Shown here one piece after another: positions 7,688 to 13,877 of a stretch of 13,908 nucleotides of DNA (position 1 is its first letter; the number at the start of each line of letters is the position of its first letter). Under the pieces are notes generated by a model. The model was not told where the DNA came from and did not search any database. It was given only the letters and a program-made list of their open reading frames with translations. Where the stretch lies: positions 1-13,908 of the forward strand of contig JAVXAG010000045.1 in the NCBI GenBank assembly GCA_036660615.1, in the 5' to 3' direction. The translations under genes and the position numbers were made by a program. The stretch is from JAVXAG01 sp036660615. GTDB lineage: Bacteria > Bacillota > Clostridia > Peptostreptococcales > Anaerovoracaceae.

Positions 7688-7702
7688 GCCTTAGATTGGC
7701 AA

Positions 7703-8206
7703 CTATTCCATTATTCCCATATATAAGCCATAATTTTCATATTCAAAACAAACAAAAATCACCTCTTGAATTTTGCTGTCTTTATGTGCTTCAAAATACT
7801 CATTAACTGCATTTACTGCAATTTTCACAGCCTCTTTCTTGGGATATCCATATACGCCAGTGCTTATAGACGGAAAGGCTATGGATTTACAATTATTTGC
7901 TTCTGCCAATTCCAATGACTTTGTATAGCAACTTTTTAACTGAATTGCTTCCTGATTATTTCCACCATGCCAAATTGGGCCAACTGTGTGTATTACATAT
8001 TTAGCTGGCAAATTGTATCCCATTGTGATTTTGGCATCACCATTTCTGCAACCATTAAGTTTCTTGCACTCTGCAAGAAGTTGTTTCCCTGCTGCCTTAT
8101 GAATTGCACCATCTACTCCGCCGCCACCTAGCAGAAAATTGTTTGCCGCATTTACTATGGCATCTACTTCTAAGGTAGTTATATCTTCAAGTATTACTTT
8201 TATCAT
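7703..8206 (-). CDS. Macrodomain protein, O-acetyl-ADP-ribose deacetylase / ADP-ribosyl hydrolase type
   Basis: A 167-aa single macrodomain of the MacroD/YmdB type, which binds ADP-ribose and hydrolyses O-acetyl-ADP-ribose or mono-ADP-ribosyl esters on proteins. Motifs in order are DAIVNAANNFLLGGGGVDG (15-33), which forms the adenine and distal-ribose site with the catalytic-region Asn and Asp; AIHKAAG (34-40); CRNGDAKIT (53-61); YVIHTVGPIW; and the phosphate-binding loop FPSISTGVYGYP (111-122). The length equals a bare domain with no extra module. GGAG lies about 6 bases before the start. The gene stands alone and is divergent from the Crp/Fnr gene. No ADP-ribosyltransferase, lipoate or sirtuin gene is adjacent, so it is not the typical linked ADP-ribosylation cassette; a general housekeeping role is most likely. 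Confidence 0.92.
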   Translation of the reverse strand: MIKVILEDITTLEVDAIVNAANNFLLGGGGVDGAIHKAAGKQLLAECKKLNGCRNGDAKITMGYNLPAKYVIHTVGPIWHGGNNQEAIQLKSCYTKSLELAEANNCKSIAFPSISTGVYGYPKKEAVKIAVNAVNEYFEAHKDSKIQEVIFVCFEYENYGLYMGIME

Positions 8207-8261
8207 ATTCGTCTCCAGTTTCTATGAAAATTCAAATCAAATTCTCATACTCTCATTTTAC

Positions 8262-8274
8262 TGTAAATTTTACA
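8262..8274. promoter_or_regulatory. TGTAAATTTTACA palindrome in divergent intergenic region
   Basis: TGTAAA and TTTACA are inverted around one base, and an overlapping TTTAC-T-GTAAA lies just before (8257-8267). The element sits between the divergent macrodomain and Crp/Fnr genes. It would be centred near -61 relative to the Crp/Fnr promoter and just downstream of the candidate macrodomain start. It may be an operator, but its arms do not match the TGTGAC site at 12047-12061 and the region is AT-rich. Confidence 0.3.
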
Positions 8275-8284
8275 ATCTTACAAC

Positions 8285-8290
8285 ATTATA
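8285..8290 (-). promoter_or_regulatory. Candidate -10 box for the macrodomain gene
   Basis: A perfect TATAAT on the minus strand lies 78 bases upstream of the macrodomain ATG. No recognisable -35 hexamer lies 16-18 bases further up, so the assignment rests on the -10 alone. Confidence 0.3.
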
Positions 8291-8293
8291 TGG

Positions 8294-8322
8294 TTAATAC
8301 TTGGATAAGTTTGTGGTATACT
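8294..8322 (+). promoter_or_regulatory. Extended -10 promoter of the Crp/Fnr gene
   Basis: TATACT (8317-8322) is preceded by TG at 8314-8315, giving an extended -10 (TGGTATACT), with a weak -35 TTAATA (8294-8299) at 17-base spacing. Transcription would begin near 8329, leaving a short leader of about 14 bases that holds the AGGAGG ribosome binding site at 8331-8336. Confidence 0.6.
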
Positions 8323-8342
8323 ATTAGCATAGGAGGTACTTT

Positions 8343-9002
8343 ATGATTATTGAAGAAAAATTACAACCATATCTTCCATTTTGGGAGCATTTAACCCAAA
8401 GTGAGAAATCCGGACTTTGTGAAAATACAAATTTGACACTATACCGTAAAGGACAGCCTGTACATAGGGGAGAGAATGACTGCATCGGTATTCTTTTGGT
8501 GGATAAAGGCAAACTAAGAACATATATGCTTTCTGAAGATGGCAGAGAAATCACTCTGTTCCATATGGAAAAAGGCGATGTTTGTGTGCTGTCCGCCTCT
8601 TGTATATTGAGTTCCATTACTTTTGATGTATATATAGATGCCGAAACAGACGCAGAAATCTTTCAAATAAACACTAATTATTTTCAATCCTTGACAAACA
8701 CTAATGTCTATGCAGAAAACTTTATGTACAAAGTCGCTATGGAAAGGTTTTCCGATGTAATGTGGGTTATGGAGCAGGTTATTTTTATGAGTATAGATAA
8801 GCGACTTGCAATTTTTCTTCTCGATGAAAAAGATGCCCAAGACAAAATCTATATTACTCACGACCAAATAGCTAGACATATTGGAACGGCTAGAGAAGTC
8901 GTCAGTCGTATGTTAAAATATTTTTCTTCAGAAAACTATGTTTCTCTATCGCGAGGGGTTATTACAATCACCGATAAAGAATCGCTTCTAGCTCTTGTAT
9001 AA
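8343..9002 (+). CDS. Crp/Fnr-family transcriptional regulator
   Basis: A 219-aa regulator with an N-terminal cyclic-nucleotide-type beta-roll (about 10-120), a long dimerisation helix (about 125-150) and a C-terminal winged helix. The helix-turn-helix is ITHDQIARHIGTAREVVSRM (171-190). Recognition-helix residues Arg184, Glu185 and Arg189 align with CRP Arg180, Glu181 and Arg185, which read TGTGA half sites; Ser188 is FNR-like. There is no N-terminal four-cysteine cluster as in FNR. Instead Cys81 and Cys87 sit in GDVCVLSASCIL inside the beta-roll, with Cys26 and Cys47 elsewhere, so a thiol or redox input is possible. The start at 8343 has AGGAGG at ideal spacing. It is followed after 31 bases by the Hpt-like gene, probably in one transcript. 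A matching TGTGAC-N3-GTCACA site stands before the CoA-disulfide reductase gene, its likely target. Confidence 0.9.
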   Translation: MIIEEKLQPYLPFWEHLTQSEKSGLCENTNLTLYRKGQPVHRGENDCIGILLVDKGKLRTYMLSEDGREITLFHMEKGDVCVLSASCILSSITFDVYIDAETDAEIFQINTNYFQSLTNTNVYAENFMYKVAMERFSDVMWVMEQVIFMSIDKRLAIFLLDEKDAQDKIYITHDQIARHIGTAREVVSRMLKYFSSENYVSLSRGVITITDKESLLALV

Positions 9003-9033
9003 CAAATTTTAAGATAAAAAAGAGGTAAAATAC

Positions 9034-9438
9034 GTGAATTTCTCTCAACTACTAATCGAATTAGGAATCGAAAAAACGGAAATAATGAACCAGTTTAATG
9101 GGAAAAAAGCTCCGCTAGAACGATTATTATTTAAGTTTCCTGAAGGCAAAATCTTCGGCGACTTCTATCTAGCTTATCACGAAAATCGCCTTGACGATTT
9201 AACCGATTCTGTTGTTTCCTTACAAAAAATCTCATGCAAATTAGGGTTTAAGACGCTATATGACTTTTGCTCCAAAATGCTCTTGGATTTTTCTGATGAA
9301 CCAAAAAAACTTCATGATGACTTTTCAAATATTTGTTTAGAATATGAACACCTTGCCCTCTGCATAAACACATATCTAGGCAAATCAACTGAAACACCTG
9401 TTGAATTCACATTAATAAAAGAAACTTTTCTAGACTAG
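9034..9438 (+). CDS. Small helical protein resembling an Hpt domain that lacks the phospho-histidine
   Basis: A 134-aa protein starting at GTG 9034, with AGAGGT (9021-9026) about 7 bases upstream. Its layout recalls small histidine-phosphotransfer (Hpt) proteins: a short N-terminal part, a helix with LERLLFKFPEG, then VVSLQKISCKLGFKTLYDFCSKM (60-82), where Hpt proteins have an AHTLKG...NLGF..LY..... segment. In that alignment the phosphorylated His corresponds to Val61, and the following Lys and Gly correspond to Gln64 and Lys65, so phosphotransfer would be impossible. The Hpt match is by eye and moderate; otherwise it is a hypothetical all-helical protein. It lies 31 bases after the Crp/Fnr gene on the same strand with its own terminator, so it may be a partner or modulator of that regulator. 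No signal peptide or membrane segment is visible. Confidence 0.7.
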   Translation: MNFSQLLIELGIEKTEIMNQFNGKKAPLERLLFKFPEGKIFGDFYLAYHENRLDDLTDSVVSLQKISCKLGFKTLYDFCSKMLLDFSDEPKKLHDDFSNICLEYEHLALCINTYLGKSTETPVEFTLIKETFLD

Positions 9439-9445
9439 AATAGTT

Positions 9446-9467
9446 GCGCGCCAAAAGCGCTTTTTTT
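9446..9467 (+). terminator. Short terminator after the Crp/Fnr-Hpt-like pair
   Basis: GCGC (9448-9451), the loop CAAAA and GCGC (9457-9460) are followed by seven T (9461-9467), 10-30 bases after the stop codon. The stem is only four base pairs, but all G-C, and the T-run is strong. Confidence 0.55.
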
Positions 9468-9474
9468 GTGGTCT

Positions 9475-9519
9475 ATAAAAAAATTACCCACTAAATGATT
9501 TTTTCAGTCATTCTGTGGG
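9475..9519 (-). terminator. Rho-independent terminator of the CoA-disulfide reductase gene
   Basis: On the minus strand, CCCAC (complement of 9515-9519) and AATGA pair with TCATT and GTGGG (complement of 9487-9491), with two mismatched positions between the 5-bp blocks and a 9-base loop. The stem is followed by AATTTTTTTATA. It lies about 20 bases after the stop at 9540 and abuts the plus-strand terminator, so the convergent transcripts are separated. Confidence 0.75.
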
Positions 9520-9539
9520 CAACTCAATTAATTATTTTG

Positions 9540-11975
9540 TTATATAAATAGATTTACGTTGGAAAGCTCCGCATCGCCTAAATAACTGGCAACACCTGCA
9601 AGCTCTACCCCATCAATTAGTTCTTCTGGATGGATTCCCATTACGTCCATTGACATTGTACAGGCAACAAGTTTTACACCGTTTGCCATAGCCTGCTGCA
9701 TAAGCTCCTCTAATGACGAAACATTTTTTTGTTTCATTACGCTTTTCATCATCTTTGTACCCATACCCATCATATTCATATTGGAAAGTTTTAGTTTTCC
9801 GGTTCCTCTTGGCATCATCGCGCCAAACATCTTCTCAACCAAAGTCTTTTTCACCTTTACATGGTTTGATTTTCTAAGGGCATTTAATCCCCAGAAAGTA
9901 AAGAACATTGTGACTGGTCTGCCCATTGCGGCTGCACCATTTGCAATAATAAACGATGCCAAAACTTTATCTAAATCACCATCAAATACTATCATCGTTT
10001 TGCCCTGAGGCAACTCTGTGTTGCAACTTGCTGTTTCCGTACCACATTTTTCGCTCCCTTTTTGCATTGTGACAATATTTTCTTTACCACAACGTTTCAT
10101 TCCAAGGTAAACGTTCCCTGTTCTACTGCACCAACTTTCTACGTCTTTTGCAAATCCCATATCTGTTGCCGACACTCTAAGCGTTTCGCCTGGACACATT
10201 TCTTTTAAGGCTTCATTTACTTTCATTATTGGCCCTGGACATTGAAGTCCGCAGCAATCCAATATTTTTATTTCCTTGTCTTCATCCATTGGAGTTTCTC
10301 CTTTGCTTGCACAAGAGCATTGATTTTCTCTATGTTTATACATCATCGATTTATAGAAACTGGTTCCGCCTTCCAAAACTTTGACTTGCTCAAAACCATT
10401 TTGCATAAGAATTCTTGCTGCGTTATATGACCTTACTCCGATTGCACAATACGGAACGATTACCTTATCTTTTGGCAGTTCTGTCATTCTTGCTCTAATA
10501 TCGCCTAAAGGAATATGGTATGAACCTGGAATTGACCAAACTTCTCTTTCCACATCTTCTGTAACGTCTAGGACTACCATATCTTCAGTTATCTCGTTCC
10601 ATGAGAGAAAAGACACTAATTTATCCAAAATGTTCGTAGCCACAAATCCCACCATATTGACTGGATCTTTTGCTGACGAGTAAGGTGGCGCATATGCTAG
10701 TTCAAGCTCTGCCAAACTTCTTACATCTCCGCCAAGTCTCATAGTTGTGGCAATTGTATCTATTCTCTTATCTACTCCATCTTGACCGACTATTTGCGCA
10801 CCCAAAATTTTGCCTGACAGTTCAAATAGCATTTTTATTGTAAGTGATGTAGCCATAGGATAATATCCCGCATGGGATTTTTGGTTTATCAAAGCAACAA
10901 AATAGTCTTGATTTTTTACTTTTCCTGAAGCAATTAATGCTTTCTCATTTATGCCAACTGCTGCTACTGTCAAGTCAAACACCTGCGCAACTGACGTTCC
11001 CAAAGTTCCTCTGTACTCTTCTGGAGATCCTGCAATATTGTTAGCAACTATTCTGCCTTGTTTATTTGCTGGTCCTGCAAGTGGAATCATAGCTGGTTCT
11101 TTGGTTACAAAGTTTTCTATCTCAATGACATCCCCCACTGCCCAAACATTTTGCGCAGAAGTTCTCATCATCTTATCTACAATAATTCCGCCCCTCTTGT
11201 TTTGTTTGATTCCTGCAGCTTTGGCAAGTTCACCGTTTGGTCTAACGCCTATGGAAAGTATTACAATATCTGCTTCAACGTGATTTCCGCTTGCTAATTC
11301 AATATCAGTGACATTTCCATTTCTACTAAAGGACTTTACGCCATCGCCAAGAAAAAGATTGACTTCGTTAGTATCCATATTTTCGTGAAGAAGTTGAGCC
11401 ATTTCAAAGTCAACTGGCGCCATAACTTGGTTTTGTGCCTCTATTATACTTACTTCAATGCCTCTCTTATGTAAATTCTCCGCCATTTCAAGCCCAATAA
11501 AACCACCACCGATTACTGCTGCCGTCTTTGGTTTTTCCACGTCAACTATGTTTCTTATTCTATCAGTATCAGCCACTGTCCAAAGGGAATAAATCCCCTG
11601 ACCATCTATCCCTGGAATTGGTGGTTTAAGTGGGGACGAACCTGTCGCAATAATCAAATCATCATAGCTTTCAGTATACTCGCCATCTTTCCCTTTTACC
11701 TTGACTGTTTTTCCCTCTGTATCTATAAAGATAACTTCACTAAATGTGCGAACATCTATGTTGAATTTTGATTTCATTGCTTCTGGTGTCTGCAATAACA
11801 AAGCCTCTCTATTTTTTATTACATCGCCAATATAATATGGCAAGCCACAATTTGCATATGAAATATATTCGCCCCTTTCAAACATAATGATTTCCATCTT
11901 CTCATCTAGCCTTCTTAATCTTGCCGCCGCCGTTGCGCCTCCTGCAACTCCTCCAATTATTAATGTTTTACTCAT
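9540..11975 (-). CDS. Four-module sulfur flavoprotein: CoA-disulfide reductase - rhodanese - TusA - DsrE2
   Basis: An 811-aa cytoplasmic fusion. Residues 1-450 are a CoA-disulfide/polysulfide reductase-type flavoprotein. It has the FAD site GGVAGGATAAARLRR (8-22), the single redox Cys43 in YANCGLPYY, the NAD(P)H site VIGGGFIGLEMAE (154-166), the second FAD motif NVWAVGD (276-282) and the active-site region AYAPPYSSAKDP (Tyr428, Tyr432). Residues 460-545 are a rhodanese domain with Cys510 in PYCAIGVRS. Residues 568-640 are a TusA/SirA domain with CGLQCPGP (Cys579). Residues 658-811 are a DsrE2-like domain with Cys772. Cysteines also occur in the linkers (553, 555, 644, 651). The order suggests sulfane sulfur passed between persulfide-carrying cysteines and reduced with NAD(P)H; this is known for two-module CoADR-rhodanese enzymes and inferred for the rest. 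AGGAGG lies 7 bases before the start. It is a single-gene unit with its own promoter and terminator, probably activated by a Crp/Fnr protein. Confidence 0.93.
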   Translation of the reverse strand: MSKTLIIGGVAGGATAAARLRRLDEKMEIIMFERGEYISYANCGLPYYIGDVIKNREALLLQTPEAMKSKFNIDVRTFSEVIFIDTEGKTVKVKGKDGEYTESYDDLIIATGSSPLKPPIPGIDGQGIYSLWTVADTDRIRNIVDVEKPKTAAVIGGGFIGLEMAENLHKRGIEVSIIEAQNQVMAPVDFEMAQLLHENMDTNEVNLFLGDGVKSFSRNGNVTDIELASGNHVEADIVILSIGVRPNGELAKAAGIKQNKRGGIIVDKMMRTSAQNVWAVGDVIEIENFVTKEPAMIPLAGPANKQGRIVANNIAGSPEEYRGTLGTSVAQVFDLTVAAVGINEKALIASGKVKNQDYFVALINQKSHAGYYPMATSLTIKMLFELSGKILGAQIVGQDGVDKRIDTIATTMRLGGDVRSLAELELAYAPPYSSAKDPVNMVGFVATNILDKLVSFLSWNEITEDMVVLDVTEDVEREVWSIPGSYHIPLGDIRARMTELPKDKVIVPYCAIGVRSYNAARILMQNGFEQVKVLEGGTSFYKSMMYKHRENQCSCASKGETPMDEDKEIKILDCCGLQCPGPIMKVNEALKEMCPGETLRVSATDMGFAKDVESWCSRTGNVYLGMKRCGKENIVTMQKGSEKCGTETASCNTELPQGKTMIVFDGDLDKVLASFIIANGAAAMGRPVTMFFTFWGLNALRKSNHVKVKKTLVEKMFGAMMPRGTGKLKLSNMNMMGMGTKMMKSVMKQKNVSSLEELMQQAMANGVKLVACTMSMDVMGIHPEELIDGVELAGVASYLGDAELSNVNLFI

Positions 11976-12019
11976 TTCATTGCCTCCTATTGTTTATTTT
12001 GGCTTTCTTTTATATCCTC

Positions 12020-12025
12020 ATTATA
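12020..12025 (-). promoter_or_regulatory. -10 box of the CoA-disulfide reductase promoter, no -35
   Basis: A perfect TATAAT lies on the minus strand 45-50 bases before the start codon, predicting transcription from about 12013. Sequence 16-18 bases upstream (CAGAAG region) bears no resemblance to TTGACA. A strong -10 without a -35 but with a regulator site at about -41 is the usual form of a Crp/Fnr class II activated promoter. Confidence 0.7.
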
Positions 12026-12046
12026 CGCTGTTTTGGTTTTTTCTTC

Positions 12047-12061
12047 TGTGACAAAGTCACA
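12047..12061. promoter_or_regulatory. Putative Crp/Fnr-type activator site
   Basis: TGTGAC-AAA-GTCACA is a perfect inverted repeat with six-base arms, centred at 12054, about 41 bases upstream of the predicted start at 12013. Its half sites match the TGTGA/TCACA of CRP-type proteins, but the total length is one base shorter than the classical TGTGA-N6-TCACA. The Crp/Fnr protein encoded at 8343-9002 is the nearest candidate to bind it. Confidence 0.65.
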
Positions 12062-12093
12062 TATATGTGTGTTTTAATGATAATTTTAGGCAA

Positions 12094-12142
12094 AGAAAAA
12101 GCGAGGGAAATGTGTATTGTTTTCACGCTATCTCTCTCGCTT
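12094..12142 (-). terminator. Rho-independent terminator of the TAXI gene
   Basis: On the minus strand AAGCGAGAGA (complement of 12133-12142) pairs with TCCCTCGCTT (complement of 12099-12108) with one mismatch across a 24-base loop, followed by a T-rich tail TTTCTTTG. It lies 30 bases after the stop codon of the solute-binding protein gene and insulates it from the promoter just downstream. Confidence 0.75.
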
Positions 12143-12172
12143 AATTTTGTATTTTTACTGTAATCTGTTATC

Positions 12173-13015
12173 TTAGTATTTCTTTAAAATATCTTTTATC
12201 TTTGGCTCAAGTGCCGCTTTTATATTCTTTACCATTGCATCTGAAACATCTGTATGTGCAACAAGAACATTTTTAACCGACAATGTCTCTACATCTTTTT
12301 TGTTTCCGTAAGTTTCCGCTGGAATCACATGTTTTATATACCCTTCGCCAATCAAATCATCCATAACTCTGTCTGTACCAACTGGTAACACTACAATCTT
12401 TTTATCTTTTGCAAGTGCGGTTATTTTTTTATTTGGAAAATTTCCAGTTACAAAAGCTGCGTCCAATTTGCCCTCTTTTAATAAGGTAATTGCTTCATCT
12501 GCATCCATGTATTTCATATCAAAATCTTTGTATTCTAATCCGTAATCGTCCAAAATCTCATCTGCATTGTCTTCTATTCCTGAACCTTTTATTCCAACTG
12601 CAACTCGTTTGCCTTTTAACTGACTAACTGACGTAATGTTGCTTTCTTCTGTTGCAATAATTTGTACAACTTCAGGGTGAAGTTCAACTATTAGATTTGC
12701 TTTGACGTCATCATCTATAGCATCTTTCATAACAATTGCAAGATGTGCATCCTTTGATTTTAGGTGTTTTAGATTGCTCATTGAGCCTTCTGTTGTGATA
12801 ACTTCTGCATCAATTCCACTATCGACCAAAACTCTAGCAATATCTTTGCCTATCAAATGGTAAGTACCATCTGCTGGACCTGTGGCAATAATTACTTTTT
12901 CTTTGGCATCTGCTACTGGTTTATCATCTAAATTGTCATTTCCAGAACATGCTCCTAAGACAAGCAATGTTAGAGATAGTATCAATAGTACAGATGCGAA
13001 TTTTTTCATTTTCAT
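12173..13015 (-). CDS. TAXI-family TRAP transporter solute-binding lipoprotein (orphan)
   Basis: A 280-aa lipoprotein: MKMKKFASVLL, a hydrophobic core, lipobox LGAC with Cys23, then an acidic spacer. The mature part begins with KVIIATGPADGTYHLIGKDIARVL, the typical opening of TAXI (TRAP-associated extracellular immunogenic) binding proteins. Later come QLKGKRVAVGIKGSGIEDNADEIL and LLKEGKLDAAFVTGNFPN, the two-lobed binding-fold segments. Such proteins bind small acids, for example glutamate, for a TRAP permease. At 280 aa it is somewhat shorter than the usual 310-330. No DctM/DctQ-like permease gene lies next to it, and a terminator follows at once, so the permease must be elsewhere or absent. 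The ATG at 13015 fits AAGGA about 8 bases upstream better than the ATG at 13009. It is 76 bases downstream of the NYN gene; no strong promoter is seen in the gap, so read-through from that gene is possible. Confidence 0.88.
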   Translation of the reverse strand: MKMKKFASVLLILSLTLLVLGACSGNDNLDDKPVADAKEKVIIATGPADGTYHLIGKDIARVLVDSGIDAEVITTEGSMSNLKHLKSKDAHLAIVMKDAIDDDVKANLIVELHPEVVQIIATEESNITSVSQLKGKRVAVGIKGSGIEDNADEILDDYGLEYKDFDMKYMDADEAITLLKEGKLDAAFVTGNFPNKKITALAKDKKIVVLPVGTDRVMDDLIGEGYIKHVIPAETYGNKKDVETLSVKNVLVAHTDVSDAMVKNIKAALEPKIKDILKKY

Positions 13016-13091
13016 AATAAAATTCCTTTCCTGTATATTTCATTGTTTTCTCTAAATATTGTTGCCATTTTTATCAAAAATATTCCTAGTG

Positions 13092-13877
13092 CTATATTTC
13101 TTGTTTTTCTTTTAGATAAATCAATTTATTATTTGTCCCAGTTATCTTCTCGATTTTTAGTTCAAATAATCCTAAGGATTTAATAAATGGTGTAAATTTC
13201 TTATATCCAAAGTTTCTTACGTCAAAGTCAGGATATCTTTTTTGTAATTTGTTTCCCAAATCTCCAATAAACAGCCATTCGTCCTCGTCTGGATTTTCCT
13301 CTACTAATGTTATGATTGCTCTTTTGATTTCTTCTAGGCTTCCAAGCATTTCGCCATCGGCATCAACTGCAACTTTTTTGTATTGAAAATTTTCTTTTGC
13401 TTTTGTCTTTGTATATACATTTTTCACTGCAATTTCTTCGGTGTTAGCCAATATATCCAAATACTTAAATCTATTGCAAGCGGAAATAAATGGTTTTGGT
13501 GTTTTCTTTTCACCCATTCCAACTACATCCATTCCAGATTCACGCATACGCGCAGCCAATCTTGTGAAATCGCTATCACTGGTCACCAAACAAAATCCTT
13601 CAACATTGCCTGAATAAAGTATGTCCATTGCATCAATAATCATCGCAGAGTCTGTGGCATTTTTACCGGTTGTATATCCATATTGTTGTATAGGTGTAAC
13701 CGAATGCTCCAGCAAAACTGTTTTCCAATTTCCTAATCCTGGTTTGGTCCAATCCCCATAGATTCTCTTATAGGTTGCAACCCCATAATTAGAAATTTCG
13801 TCTAATATTACTTTTATATATCTATCTGATATATTATCAGCATCTATTAGCACTGCATATCTGTTGTCATTTGACAT
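13092..13877 (-). CDS. NYN-domain (LabA/DUF88-like) putative RNase with LOTUS/OST-HTH-like C-terminus
   Basis: A 261-aa cytoplasmic protein. Residues 5-145 form a NYN domain of the PIN-like nuclease group. The conserved acids are Asp12 and Asp14 in VLIDADNIS, Asp76 in KNATDSAMIIDAMD, and Asp101 and Asp103 in VTSDSDFTRL, expected to bind a divalent metal for RNA cleavage. A charged linker follows. Residues about 195-255 (EWLFIGDLGNKLQKRYPDF, then YKKFTPFIKSLGLFEL) resemble the winged-helix OST-HTH/LOTUS domain, thought to bind RNA. This NYN plus LOTUS order is common in bacteria; the RNA target is unknown. The start at 13877 has GGAGGAG 6-7 bases upstream. It is the first gene entering from the right edge of the window, with no promoter visible in the remaining 31 bases. 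Confidence 0.9.
   Translation of the reverse strand: MSNDNRYAVLIDADNISDRYIKVILDEISNYGVATYKRIYGDWTKPGLGNWKTVLLEHSVTPIQQYGYTTGKNATDSAMIIDAMDILYSGNVEGFCLVTSDSDFTRLAARMRESGMDVVGMGEKKTPKPFISACNRFKYLDILANTEEIAVKNVYTKTKAKENFQYKKVAVDADGEMLGSLEEIKRAIITLVEENPDEDEWLFIGDLGNKLQKRYPDFDVRNFGYKKFTPFIKSLGLFELKIEKITGTNNKLIYLKEKQEI

Noticed and set aside
7703..8206. Macrodomain as part of a toxin-antitoxin or ADP-ribosylation defence pair
   Set aside because: No DarT-like, ADP-ribosyltransferase, sirtuin or lipoyl-protein gene is next to it; the neighbours are a lipoprotein and a divergent regulator.
8514..8879. Minus-strand open frame within the Crp/Fnr gene
   Set aside because: The Crp/Fnr reading has domain motifs, a promoter and a Shine-Dalgarno element; the antisense frame has none.
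12099..12142. Inverted repeat considered as an operator or small RNA
   Set aside because: Position just after the TAXI stop codon and the following T-rich tail make a terminator the simpler reading.
11921..12163. Plus-strand open frame of 80 codons spanning the flavoprotein start and the intergenic region
   Set aside because: It runs through the promoter, operator and terminator of minus-strand genes, has no ribosome binding site, and its hydrophobic run reflects AT-rich noncoding sequence.
13060..13100. Possible AAATAT/ATATTT hairpin terminator after the NYN gene
   Set aside because: Only six A-T pairs, overlapping the stop codon; too weak to call in such AT-rich sequence.
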